13,987 nt of DNA, from positions 1 through 13,987 of the forward strand of contig JBCCMA010000092.1 of the NCBI GenBank assembly GCA_039026595.1, read 5' to 3'. The stretch is from JBCCMA01 sp039026595. GTDB lineage: Bacteria > Pseudomonadota > Gammaproteobacteria > Steroidobacterales > JBCCMA01. The notes under the pieces were generated by a model. It was not told the origin of the DNA. It saw nothing but the letters and a program-made list of their open reading frames with translations, and searched no databases. A program made the translations under genes and the position numbers. Within the stretch, counting starts at the first letter, position 1; each line of letters opens with the position of its first letter. Below are positions 6,363 to 13,987 of this stretch, piece by piece.

Positions 6363-7837
6363 TGCCCCTCAGCGAGCTGCTGGACGGCGTCGCGCAGGGC
6401 GATGTGCCACCGATCGACGTGACCGGTCTGGCTGATGACAGCCGCCAGGTTCGACCCGGCGCGCTGTTTCTTGCGGCGGCCGGTCTGCAGCGCCACGGGC
6501 TTGAGTTTGTCGAGCAGGCGCTGGCGGCCGGTGCGGCGGCCGTGGCGTATGAACCTGGTAGTGATCATCCCGTGCCGAACGGCGCGGTTTGTGTACCGTC
6601 ACTGTCACGGCGTCGCGGACGGATCGCCGCGCGATTCTACGAGCATCCATCTCGCCGGATGCGGCTGTGCGGGGTCACCGGCACCAACGGCAAGACGACC
6701 ACGGTGCATCTTCTCGCCCGGGCGTCGCGTTTGCTGGGGCTCAAATGCGCGCACATGGGTACGCTCGGTTTTGGCCTGAACGAGCCACTGACGCCGAGTC
6801 CGCTGACCACGCCCGATGTGCTCACCGTACATCGCCGGCTCGCGTTCCTGCTTCGACAGGGTGCTCAGCACGTTGCCATGGAGGTGTCGTCGCACGCGCT
6901 CGATCAGGGGCGCGTTGACGATGTGCTCTTCGATACCGCGGTGTTTACAAACCTGTCGCGCGATCATCTGGATTACCACAAGACGGTGCAGGCCTATGTG
7001 AGCGCCAAGCAAAAGCTGTTCGCGTGGCCCAATCTGAGGCACGCCGTCATGAATGTCGATGACCCCATCGGTGCGCGCACCGCCCGCGCCCTGCCGCCGG
7101 GTGTCGCGCTGACTGCGGTGGGGACGTCGGCCGATGCGTTCGAGGCAGCAAATCGCTGGATTGCGCCACGAGACGTTGTCGCGACGGGCAATGGATTGAC
7201 GGTCACGCTTGCGACCAGCGAGGGCGAGGCATCGATCCAATCGCCGCTACTGGGTCGCTTCAACGCCTACAATCTTATGCAGGCGATGGGTGTATTGACG
7301 TCTTGGGGTGCGTCGATGTCCGACGCGGCCTCCGCATTGGGCACTGTCGCATCGCCGTCGGGACGCATGGAAACCCACGGTGGCGGCACGCAGCCATTAA
7401 TGGTGATCGACTACGCTCACACGCCTGATGCGTTGGTGAGCGCGCTGGGTGCGTTGCGTGACCATACCGCCGGGCGCCTTGTTTGCGTGTTTGGTTGCGG
7501 CGGCGATCGCGACCGCGGTAAGCGGCCACTAATGGCGGCGGCGGCGGCTGCGGCCGACCATGCCATTGTGACCGATGACAATCCGCGGCACGAAGACCCT
7601 GACGGCATCGTGGCGGATATCGTGGACGGTTTCGGTCCCGATGATTCGTTTGAAGTGTGCCGCGATCGCGCACAAGCGGTTGGCCGAGCGGCTGCCTCCT
7701 GCGGTCCTTGTGACGTCGTATTGGTGGCCGGAAAAGGGCACGAGGGTGTCCAGATCGTAGGCTCCACACGGCTGCCCATGTCGGATCGCGATCTTGTTGC
7801 GGACGCGCTGGTTTCCCTGTCCGGTGTCGCGTCGTGA
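6359..7837 (+). CDS. murE: UDP-MurNAc-L-Ala-D-Glu : meso-diaminopimelate ligase MurE
   Basis: A 492-aa cytoplasmic ATP-dependent Mur ligase that adds the third stem residue. The N-domain holds DDSRQVRPGALFLA (26-39), which contacts the UDP-sugar. The central domain has the P-loop GVTGTNGKTTT (105-115), LTTPDVLT (149-156), AMEVSSHALDQGRVD (173-187) and SRDHLDYH (200-207); the lysine expected to be carbamylated is Lys217 in SAKQKLF. The C-domain contains IDYAHTPDAL (350-359), VFGCGGDRDRGKRP (377-390) and DNPR (407-410), the motif that marks meso-diaminopimelate rather than lysine specificity, so the wall should be the usual Gram-negative A1gamma type. AGKGHE (457-462) is also present. ATG 6359 overlaps the ftsI stop, with a second ATG directly after. 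Confidence 0.97.
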   Translation: MMPLSELLDGVAQGDVPPIDVTGLADDSRQVRPGALFLAAAGLQRHGLEFVEQALAAGAAAVAYEPGSDHPVPNGAVCVPSLSRRRGRIAARFYEHPSRRMRLCGVTGTNGKTTTVHLLARASRLLGLKCAHMGTLGFGLNEPLTPSPLTTPDVLTVHRRLAFLLRQGAQHVAMEVSSHALDQGRVDDVLFDTAVFTNLSRDHLDYHKTVQAYVSAKQKLFAWPNLRHAVMNVDDPIGARTARALPPGVALTAVGTSADAFEAANRWIAPRDVVATGNGLTVTLATSEGEASIQSPLLGRFNAYNLMQAMGVLTSWGASMSDAASALGTVASPSGRMETHGGGTQPLMVIDYAHTPDALVSALGALRDHTAGRLVCVFGCGGDRDRGKRPLMAAAAAAADHAIVTDDNPRHEDPDGIVADIVDGFGPDDSFEVCRDRAQAVGRAAASCGPCDVVLVAGKGHEGVQIVGSTRLPMSDRDLVADALVSLSGVAS

Positions 7838-9204
7838 GCGTCGCATCATTGCGCGCTGCCGCCGATCTGATCAACGCGACGTTGCACGGGCAGGACGCTG
7901 CGTTCAACGGCGTGAGCACCGATACGCGCGCGCTATTGAAAGGCTCGCTTTACGTTGCGTTGCGCGGCCCGAACTTCGATGGTCACGCTTTCCTCGCCGA
8001 GGCAAAGGAAAAAGGCGCCGCGGGCGCCATGGTCGAGGCCGTTGACGATCTTCCGTTGCCGCAGATTCAGGTGTCGGATACCCGACAAGCGTTGGGCGAA
8101 TTTGGCGCACGCTGGCGCCAGCAATTTGCGTTGGATGTGGTTGGCGTAACCGGGAGCAACGGTAAGACCACCGTCAAGCAGATGCTAGCGGCCATCTTTG
8201 CTGAGTGCGGACCGGCGCTCCATACCGAGGGCAACCTGAATAACGACATTGGTGTGCCGCTCACGCTGCTGCGACTCAAAGAACAGCATCGCGCGGCGGT
8301 CATTGAAATGGGCGCAAACGGTCCGGCCGAAATTGGCGAGTTGGCGGCACTGGCCCGTCCCACGGTGGGCGTCGTGACCAATGCTATGGCCGCGCATCTG
8401 GAAGGGTTTGGTTCGCTCGAGCAAATCGCGCGCACCAAAGGCGAGATGTTCAGTGCGCTACCCGAGGACGGCACGGCAGTCATTAACCGGGATGATGCTT
8501 ATTTTGGCTTCTGGTGCGGTCTGGCCGCACCGCGCCGTCTGATTACCTTCGGGCAACACGCGGACGCCGATGTCACGTTAAGTGACCTGACGCAATTGCT
8601 TGATCGCGAGGGTCCGAGTCTCCGCTTTACGGTGCATGCGAACGGTGAATCGTGCGCGGTGAACCTGCCCATGGTTGGCCGTCACAACGCCCGCAATGCG
8701 CTCGCGGCGATCGCGGCTGCGCTGGCGTGCGGGATCTCGCTTAAAGACTGCGCCTCGGGACTTGCCAAGACCGAGATGGCCACCGGCCGATTGCAAATTG
8801 TGGACACGCCGCTCGATGCGCGTGTCATTAACGATGCGTACAACGCCAACCCGGACTCGATGCGAGCGGCCATCCAGTTGTTGACCGAACTCGACGAGCC
8901 AGGCTGGCTGGTGATGGGCGACATGGGCGAGATCGGTGCCGATGAGCGCAAGCAACATGCCGACATCGGTCGGTTTGCCAGCGCCTGCGGCGTGCAGGCG
9001 TTGCTGGCAACGGGACCACTTTCTCGCGCCGCCGTGGCGGCGTTCGGCAAAGGCAGCGATTGGTACGAGACGCCCGAGGCGCTCGCTGCGGCGCTCGCCT
9101 CGCGCGACCCGAGCGGCGTCAATGTACTGGTCAAGGCGTCGCGCTCGATGCGTCTTGAGCGGGTTATCGATGCGTTACGCGCCAGCGACAGGGAGGCCAG
9201 CTAG
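7834..9204 (+). CDS. murF: UDP-MurNAc-tripeptide : D-Ala-D-Ala ligase MurF (GTG start)
   Basis: A 456-aa Mur ligase completing UDP-MurNAc-pentapeptide in the cytoplasm. Motifs in order: GVSTDTRALLKGSLYVALRG (26-45), P-loop GVTGSNGKTTVK (104-115), TEGNLNNDIGVPLTLL (131-146), EMGANGPAEI (158-167), AAHLEGFGS (186-194), GRHNARNALAA (282-292), NDAYNANPDSM (333-343), GDMGEIG (362-368) and VKASRSMRLERVI (433-445). The stretch before AAHLEGFG reads TNAM instead of the more usual N-I-x-P. The start is GTG 7834, overlapping the murE stop as GTGA; no nearer alternative keeps the N-terminus. The gene ends two bases before mraY and carries mraY's ribosome binding site. Confidence 0.97.
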   Translation: MSVASLRAAADLINATLHGQDAAFNGVSTDTRALLKGSLYVALRGPNFDGHAFLAEAKEKGAAGAMVEAVDDLPLPQIQVSDTRQALGEFGARWRQQFALDVVGVTGSNGKTTVKQMLAAIFAECGPALHTEGNLNNDIGVPLTLLRLKEQHRAAVIEMGANGPAEIGELAALARPTVGVVTNAMAAHLEGFGSLEQIARTKGEMFSALPEDGTAVINRDDAYFGFWCGLAAPRRLITFGQHADADVTLSDLTQLLDREGPSLRFTVHANGESCAVNLPMVGRHNARNALAAIAAALACGISLKDCASGLAKTEMATGRLQIVDTPLDARVINDAYNANPDSMRAAIQLLTELDEPGWLVMGDMGEIGADERKQHADIGRFASACGVQALLATGPLSRAAVAAFGKGSDWYETPEALAAALASRDPSGVNVLVKASRSMRLERVIDALRASDREAS

Positions 9205-9206
9205 TC

Positions 9207-10292
9207 ATGCTGCTCTACCTCGCCGCTTTTCTTGAACAGTACTACTCGGCCTTCAATGTTTTCGGCTATCTGACGATGCGCGCGATCCTGTCGGCGCTGA
9301 CGGCGTTGATTCTGTCGTTTGTCGTCGGTCCGGTGATGATCCGCCGTTTGAGTGCCTACCAGATCGGCCAGCATGTGCGTGACGACGGGCCCGAAACGCA
9401 TTTCGCAAAGGCGGGCACGCCGACGATGGGCGGCGCGCTGATACTGGTGGCCATCGCCATCAGCACGTTGCTGTGGGCGAATCTCGAAAACCGTTTTGTG
9501 TGGGTGGTCCTTCTCACGACGCTGGGATTTGGGCTGATCGGCTTTGTCGACGACTACCGCAAGCTTGTCCTCAAGAACTCGAAAGGACTGAGTGCGCGCG
9601 CAAAAATGGTCACTCAGACGGCGGTGGCGTTGACCGCCGCTCTGGTCCTGTTTTTCACCGCGCGCGAGCCGGCGATCGAGCATGCGCTGCTCCTGCCATT
9701 TTTCAAGAACGTCATGGTTCCGATGGGCGGGCTCTACGTGGCGTTTGCGACGTTTGTGGTCGTGGGAACCAGCAACGCGGTCAATCTGACCGATGGCCTT
9801 GACGGTCTGGCGATCATGCCCGCCGTGTTGGTGGGTGGCGCGCTGGGTGTGTTTGCGTACGCGACCGGCAACGTTAACTACGCGTCGTATCTGAACATTC
9901 CCTACATCAACGGTGTGGGCGAAATTCTGGTTTTTTGCGCAGCGCTGTGCGGCGCGGGTCTCGGGTTTTTGTGGTTTAACACCTACCCGGCCCAAGTCTT
10001 TATGGGCGACATCGGGGCGCTCGCCCTCGGCGCGGCGCTTGGCATCGTGGCCGTGGCCGTTCGGCAGGAAATTGTTCTGGCCATCATGGGCGGCGTGTTT
10101 GTCATGGAGGCGGTCTCTGTGATGCTGCAGGTGGCGTCGTTCAAGCTGACCGGCCGGCGCATCTTTCGCATGGCGCCGCTGCATCATCATTACGAACTCA
10201 AGGGCTGGGCGGAGCCCAAGGTCATCGTGCGCTTCTGGATCATCACGGTGATCCTTGTGCTGATGGGCCTGGCGACGCTGAAACTAAGATGA
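9207..10292 (+). CDS. mraY: phospho-MurNAc-pentapeptide transferase MraY
   Basis: A 361-aa integral membrane enzyme with about ten transmembrane segments that transfers phospho-MurNAc-pentapeptide to undecaprenyl phosphate, making lipid I. Signature sequences: HFAKAGTPTMGG (65-76), the aspartate pair in FVDDYRK (113-119), SNAVNLTDGLDGLA (189-202), PAQVFMGDIGALALG (261-275, including the active-site Asp268) and RMAPLHHHYELKGW (321-334). Length and C-terminus (VLMGLATLKLR) match gammaproteobacterial homologues, and GALALGAALG recalls pseudomonads. Start ATG 9207 has a strong GGGAGG at 9191-9196, ten bases upstream inside murF; this is the only junction from rsmH to murC without an overlap. TGA 10290 overlaps murD. 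Confidence 0.98.
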   Translation: MLLYLAAFLEQYYSAFNVFGYLTMRAILSALTALILSFVVGPVMIRRLSAYQIGQHVRDDGPETHFAKAGTPTMGGALILVAIAISTLLWANLENRFVWVVLLTTLGFGLIGFVDDYRKLVLKNSKGLSARAKMVTQTAVALTAALVLFFTAREPAIEHALLLPFFKNVMVPMGGLYVAFATFVVVGTSNAVNLTDGLDGLAIMPAVLVGGALGVFAYATGNVNYASYLNIPYINGVGEILVFCAALCGAGLGFLWFNTYPAQVFMGDIGALALGAALGIVAVAVRQEIVLAIMGGVFVMEAVSVMLQVASFKLTGRRIFRMAPLHHHYELKGWAEPKVIVRFWIITVILVLMGLATLKLR

Positions 10293-11605
10293 GCGGGCAC
10301 GATCTCATTCTCGGTCTTGGCGCCAGTGGCGAATCCTGCGCGCGCTACCTTTATCGCGCGGGACGGGCGATCAAGATCAATGACAGTCGCCCTCGCCCGG
10401 TGCGTTGGTCTGCGCTGCGCGAGCGCGCGCCGGGTATCGAATTTCACCTTGGGGCTTTCGATCAATCACTCGTCGACGATGCCACTCGGCTGGTCGCGTC
10501 GCCCGGCATCCCCATGAACAATTCCGTGATCGCACGTGCGGGTGAATTGGGCGTGCCGATTGTCAGCGACATTGATCTTTTTGTTGAACAATGCGGGGCA
10601 CCGATCGCCGCGATCACCGGATCGAACGGAAAAAGCACCGTGACGTGCTGGCTCGAATCCGTGCTCAGCGGCGCCGGTCGCCGCTGCCGCGCTGGCGGCA
10701 ATGTGGGTACGCCAGCCCTGGACCTTCTCGACACGCCGGATCTGGATGCGGTTGTGCTGGAGTTGTCGAGCTTCCAGCTTGAGCGCAGCGGCAACCTGCC
10801 TTTGCGTACGGCTGCGCTGTTGAACGTCAGTGCCGATCATCTGGATCACCACGGCAGTTTTGCTGCTTATCAGCAGGCAAAGACGCGGGTATTTGCTGCG
10901 GCGGACCACGCGGTTGTGCTGCGCTCATTGCGCCATCTTGTTCCCAATCACGTCAACGCCGTCACAACCATCGGCCTCGACGCACCGGCGGAAGGGCACT
11001 ACGGGCGCGTCGAACACAATGGTGAGTTTTGGCTGGCACGCGGTGACGAACGACTCCTGCCGGTGAGCGAACTGGCGCTTGTGCAGGCGCACGATCATTT
11101 GAATGCGTTGGCGGTTCTGGCGCTCGCCGAAAGACTCGGCGTGCATTGGCCAGCGGCCCGCGACGGTCTTGTTGCGTTTGCAGGATTGGCTCATCGCGGG
11201 CAGGTTGTTCGACGGCGAGCCGGCATCACGTGGATCAACGACTCCAAGGCGACCAACGTGGGCGCCACGGTGGCCGCGATACAGAGCGCGATCGGTCCGC
11301 TGGTGTTGATCGCCGGCGGGGATGCCAAAGGCGGTGATCTAGCGCCGTTGGCAACGGCCCTGACCGGACGCGCGCGGGCCGCCATCGTGCTCGGCAAGGA
11401 CGGGCCGGCATTGGCCAACGCAATCTCATCGGTTTGTCCCGTACACACTGTTGATCGACTCGACGACGCGGTCGAGCGCGCTGCAGTGCTTGCTCGCGCG
11501 GGCGATACGGTGCTGCTGTCACCCGCCTGCGCCAGTCTCGACATGTTCACCAACTACGAAGCTCGCGGTCAGGCGTTCATTGATGCCGTGGAGGCGCTCA
11601 CATGA
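10289..11605 (+). CDS. murD: UDP-MurNAc-L-Ala : D-glutamate ligase MurD
   Basis: A 438-aa cytoplasmic Mur ligase adding D-Glu, the same length as E. coli MurD. The N-domain begins with the Rossmann-like LGLGASGESCARYL (8-21). P-loop: ITGSNGKST (109-117). Further motifs: GGNVGTPALDLL (136-147), LELSSFQLE (157-165), SADHLDHHGS (181-190), predicted carbamylated Lys198 in YQQAKTRVF, WINDSKATNVGAT (315-327) and LSPACASLDMFTNYEARG (410-427). Two conserved sites differ from the usual form: the HN-x-x-N motif reads HDHLN (268-272), and the usual GLPHR reads GLAHR (299-303). The invariant second Asn, His302 and Arg303 are retained, so activity is expected. ATG 10289 overlaps the mraY stop as ATGA, and the gene overlaps ftsW in the same way. 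Confidence 0.96.
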   Translation: MSGHDLILGLGASGESCARYLYRAGRAIKINDSRPRPVRWSALRERAPGIEFHLGAFDQSLVDDATRLVASPGIPMNNSVIARAGELGVPIVSDIDLFVEQCGAPIAAITGSNGKSTVTCWLESVLSGAGRRCRAGGNVGTPALDLLDTPDLDAVVLELSSFQLERSGNLPLRTAALLNVSADHLDHHGSFAAYQQAKTRVFAAADHAVVLRSLRHLVPNHVNAVTTIGLDAPAEGHYGRVEHNGEFWLARGDERLLPVSELALVQAHDHLNALAVLALAERLGVHWPAARDGLVAFAGLAHRGQVVRRRAGITWINDSKATNVGATVAAIQSAIGPLVLIAGGDAKGGDLAPLATALTGRARAAIVLGKDGPALANAISSVCPVHTVDRLDDAVERAAVLARAGDTVLLSPACASLDMFTNYEARGQAFIDAVEALT

Positions 11606-12774
11606 GCACGTGGCGCCAGCGCTTCGGGATCACGCTGGATCCGGTGCTGGTGTTCAGCGCCGGCGCGCTGCTTCTGATTGGTCTGACGATGATGACGTCG
11701 GCCTCGGTTGCGGTCGCCGATCAGACCATGGGCTCGCCGTACTACTTCCTAAAACGCCAGACGGTGTTTCTGGCCATGAGCCTCGTGGCGTCGCTGTTCG
11801 TTCTTTGGATGCCCCTGTCGTTCTGGTCAAAAACCGGTTTTCTCTGGTTGAGCCTCGCCCTGATCTTGCTGGCCGCTGTGCTCCTGCCGGGCGTGGGTTA
11901 CACCGCCAACTTTGCGACGCGCTGGATCGAGCTTGGCCCGGTTCGGTTGCAGGTGTCCGAGCCTGCGCGGCTCCTTCTGTTTATTTATGTCTGCGGCTAT
12001 CTGGTGCGACACGGCGAGGCGGTGCGCGAGTCAACCATGGGATTTGTTCGGCCGATGCTGTTCATTGGTCTGGCGTGCGCGCTGTTGTTGATCGAACCTG
12101 ACTTTGGTGCTGCCACCGTGCTGCTTGGCACTGTGCTCGTCGTGATGTTCATCGGCGGTGTCCGGATTCGCGACTACGTCGTGCTGGTGTTTGTTGCTGT
12201 CAGCACCATGGCGTTAATGATCTGGAATACGCCTTACCGGTTGCTGCGCGCATCCGGCTTCCTTGAACCCTGGAACGATCCCTACGACTCCGGGTTCCAG
12301 TTGATCCAGTCATTGATTGCCATTTCGCGCGGCGGCGTCACTGGCGTCGGTCTGGGCGAGAGCATCCAGAAGCTGTTCTACCTGCCCGAGGCCCATACCG
12401 ACTTTGTGTTCGCTGTTTTGGCAGAAGAACTGGGTTTAATCGGTGTGCTGGTCACGATGGTGCTGTTTTTTGTGCTGGTGGCGCGCGGATTTGCCATTGC
12501 CCGGAAGGCGGCGCGCTTTAATCTCCTGTTCCCGGCGTACCTCGCGTACGCGCTGGCCACCTGGTTCGGTTTGCAGTCGTTCGTGAACATGGGTGTGGCG
12601 CTGGGCGCGCTGCCCACAAAAGGTCTGACGCTCCCGCTGATGAGCTACGGCAACAACGCGCTGGTGATCGCCGTGGCATCGTGCGCCTTTCTTTTGCGCG
12701 TGCACCACGAGACCACGGCGGCGGAGCAGGCCGCGCTGGCCTCGCCACCCCAGTCGAGGGGGGCGTTCCAGTGA
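11602..12774 (+). CDS. ftsW: septal peptidoglycan glycosyltransferase FtsW (SEDS family)
   Basis: A 390-aa polytopic SEDS protein, about 24 aa shorter than E. coli FtsW, mostly through a shorter cytoplasmic N-terminus. It polymerises lipid II at the septum together with FtsI. Recognisable: NFATRWIELG (103-112), LLIEPDFGAATVLL (162-175), FLEPWNDPYDSGFQLIQSL (220-238), GLGESIQKLFYLPEAHTDFVF (250-270, with the Asp267 taken as the key acidic residue of the family), AVLAEELGLIG (271-281) and LPTKGLTLPLMSYG (337-350). Unusual residues: the common QPSE-like motif reads QVSE (117-120), and the C-terminal SYGGSS reads SYGNNA (348-353). The mraZ-murC context supports FtsW rather than RodA. Both ends overlap their neighbours (ATGA with murD, GTGA with murG). 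Confidence 0.96.
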   Translation: MSTWRQRFGITLDPVLVFSAGALLLIGLTMMTSASVAVADQTMGSPYYFLKRQTVFLAMSLVASLFVLWMPLSFWSKTGFLWLSLALILLAAVLLPGVGYTANFATRWIELGPVRLQVSEPARLLLFIYVCGYLVRHGEAVRESTMGFVRPMLFIGLACALLLIEPDFGAATVLLGTVLVVMFIGGVRIRDYVVLVFVAVSTMALMIWNTPYRLLRASGFLEPWNDPYDSGFQLIQSLIAISRGGVTGVGLGESIQKLFYLPEAHTDFVFAVLAEELGLIGVLVTMVLFFVLVARGFAIARKAARFNLLFPAYLAYALATWFGLQSFVNMGVALGALPTKGLTLPLMSYGNNALVIAVASCAFLLRVHHETTAAEQAALASPPQSRGAFQ

Positions 12775-13880
12775 GCGGTTCGGTTCTAATCATGGCCGGG
12801 GGCACGGGCGGGCATGTTTTTCCGGCGCTGGCGGTGGCGGATGAACTGCGCAACCGCGCGGTGCGGGTGTCGTGGCTTGGCACGCGCCGCGGGATCGAAG
12901 CGCGTGTCGTGCCCGAGGCCAGTATCGACATCGACTGGATTGACGTGCGCGGTGTGCGCGGCGCGGGGGGGCTGTCGCGAATTGGCGCGCCGTTCCGGAT
13001 CGCGCGCGCGTTGTGGCAGGCCATCATGGTGATGCGACGTCGCCGTCCGTCGGTCGTGCTTGGCATGGGCGGCTTCGCCGCCGGGCCAGGGGGACTGGCG
13101 GCGAGATTGCTGGGACGTCCGTTGGTCATACACGAACAGAATTCCGTTGCGGGGCTGACCAATCGCCTTTTGGCCCGCGTTGCGACGCGCGTTTTGTGCG
13201 CGTTCCCGAATGCGTTTTCGGCCGCATCGCTGCGAAACGGTGAAGCCGAGCTCGTCGGCAACCCGCTGCGTGCGGCGTTTATCGAGCGCACCGAACCTGA
13301 AGTGCAGGCAGCTAACACGACGCGCCCGCCCCGCCTGCTGGTCATCGGCGGCAGTCAGGGCGCAGTGGCGCTCAATCAGAAGGTGCCTGAGGCGTTGGCA
13401 CAGCTTGGGGCTGACGCGCGTCCGGACATTCGCCATCAATGTGGGGAGCGGCACGTTGACGCAGCGCGCGCCGCTTACGCAGAGCGCGGTGTTACCGCCG
13501 ACGTGGTGCCCTTCATTGATGATATGGCCGCTGCGTATCGGTGGGCGGATCTGGTGATCTGCCGGGCTGGGGCGCTGACGATTGCAGAACTGGCGGCGTC
13601 GGGCGTGGCGGGCATTCTGATCCCGTTTCCATTCGCGGTCGACGACCACCAGACCGGTAATGCGAGGCTTCTGGCTGATGCCGGCGCGGCGCTGCTGGTG
13701 CACGAGCGGGACCTGACAGCTGATTCGCTTGCCGATCAGCTCGGACGTTTGCTTTCGTCGCCGGAGCGTCTGCAAGACATGGCCGATCGTGCACGCCGGC
13801 TGGCGCGGCCCGACGCGACGCGTGCTGTTGCCGATATTCTCGCCGCGTATCTGCCCGCACCCAGTGAAGGTGGCGTCTGA
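12771..13880 (+). CDS. murG: UDP-GlcNAc : lipid I N-acetylglucosaminyltransferase MurG (GTG start)
   Basis: A 369-aa GT-B fold enzyme on the inner face of the cytoplasmic membrane that converts lipid I to lipid II. N-domain: MAGGTGGHVFPALAVA (8-23, including the conserved His15), GMGGFAAGPGGLAA (98-111) and HEQNSVAGLTN (121-131). C-domain: IGGSQGAVALNQ (192-203), FIDDMAAAYRWADLVICRAG (248-267), then AELAASG (272-278) and DDHQTGNA (291-298), which bind UDP-GlcNAc. The first G-loop is changed only lightly from E. coli. GTG 12771 overlaps the ftsW stop and has a strong GAGGGGGG at 12756-12763, seven bases upstream; the frame is open further upstream, but that part lies inside ftsW and has no homology. 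ATG 12792 would cut into the first strand. Confidence 0.97.
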   Translation: MSGSVLIMAGGTGGHVFPALAVADELRNRAVRVSWLGTRRGIEARVVPEASIDIDWIDVRGVRGAGGLSRIGAPFRIARALWQAIMVMRRRRPSVVLGMGGFAAGPGGLAARLLGRPLVIHEQNSVAGLTNRLLARVATRVLCAFPNAFSAASLRNGEAELVGNPLRAAFIERTEPEVQAANTTRPPRLLVIGGSQGAVALNQKVPEALAQLGADARPDIRHQCGERHVDAARAAYAERGVTADVVPFIDDMAAAYRWADLVICRAGALTIAELAASGVAGILIPFPFAVDDHQTGNARLLADAGAALLVHERDLTADSLADQLGRLLSSPERLQDMADRARRLARPDATRAVADILAAYLPAPSEGGV

Positions 13881-13987
13881 TGGATCGCATGCGCCGAATC
13901 CACCGTATTCACTTTGTCGGTATCGGCGGTGTCGGCATGGGCGGCATTGCTGAGGTTCTGTTGAACCTCGGCTACGACGTGCAGGGC
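13880..13987 (+). CDS. murC: UDP-MurNAc : L-alanine ligase MurC (N-terminal fragment, cut by window edge)
   Basis: The last 36 codons encode IHRIHFVGIGGVGMGGIAEV (7-26) followed by LLNLGYDVQG, the first Rossmann-like strand and glycine loop of MurC (family form HFVGIGGxGMxGIAE.L...G). MurC adds L-Ala to UDP-MurNAc, the first peptide step. ATG 13880 shares one base with the murG stop (TGATG); GAAGG at 13866-13870 lies nine bases upstream. A second ATG at codon 4 is possible. Position after murG is as in other gammaproteobacterial dcw clusters. Confidence 0.95.
   Translation, partial: MDRMRRIHRIHFVGIGGVGMGGIAEVLLNLGYDVQG

Noticed and set aside
1..13987. CRISPR arrays, insertion sequences, tRNA genes, prophage or defence genes
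   Set aside because: No spaced repeat array, transposase, terminal inverted repeats or tRNA cloverleaf was noticed. The window is a continuous conserved housekeeping cluster.

Overview
This is about 14 kb of high-GC gammaproteobacterial chromosome carrying the start of the division and cell wall (dcw) cluster. The gammaproteobacterial assignment rests on three things: the gene order, with lpoA divergent from rsmI and then rnpB before mraZ, as in pseudomonads and related lineages; an ancestral type A RNase P RNA; and proteins that follow E. coli and Pseudomonas homologues nearly end to end (MraZ 152 aa, MraY 361 aa, MurD 438 aa). The genus cannot be read from the sequence alone.

Layout. Positions 1-1057 (minus strand) hold the N-terminal 352 codons of the lipoprotein LpoA, cut by the window edge. 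After a 61-bp divergent gap, rsmI (16S rRNA 2'-O-methyltransferase) runs 1119-1994, followed by rnpB at 2039-2384. A non-coding spacer of about 416 bp holds several palindromes and one strikingly AT-rich patch. At 2801-2830 lies a near-consensus sigma70 promoter (TTGACA, 18 bp, TATAGT), followed at 2839-2863 by three GTGG(T/G) repeats spaced 10 bp apart, the expected MraZ operator. From 2906 to the window end the genes are mraZ, rsmH, ftsL, ftsI, murE, murF, mraY, murD, ftsW, murG and the start of murC, all on the plus strand.

How the genes work together. MurC, MurD, MurE and MurF build UDP-MurNAc-pentapeptide. MraY and MurG turn it into lipid I and lipid II. FtsW (glycosyltransferase) and FtsI (transpeptidase), assembled with FtsL, polymerise and cross-link it at the septum. 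LpoA activates a periplasmic synthase. MraZ probably represses the whole operon. Eight of the nine junctions from rsmH to murC are 4-nt or 1-nt stop/start overlaps, so translational coupling is likely.

This is a conserved housekeeping region and no new multi-gene system was seen. The most notable details are: a Leu in place of Gly in the KTG motif of FtsI; unusual residues in conserved FtsW motifs; an RNase P RNA with an apparent extra hairpin in its P17 region and very short P3 and P12; and changed signature residues in MraZ, MurD and RsmI. Family comparisons come from memory of homologous sequences, not from a search.
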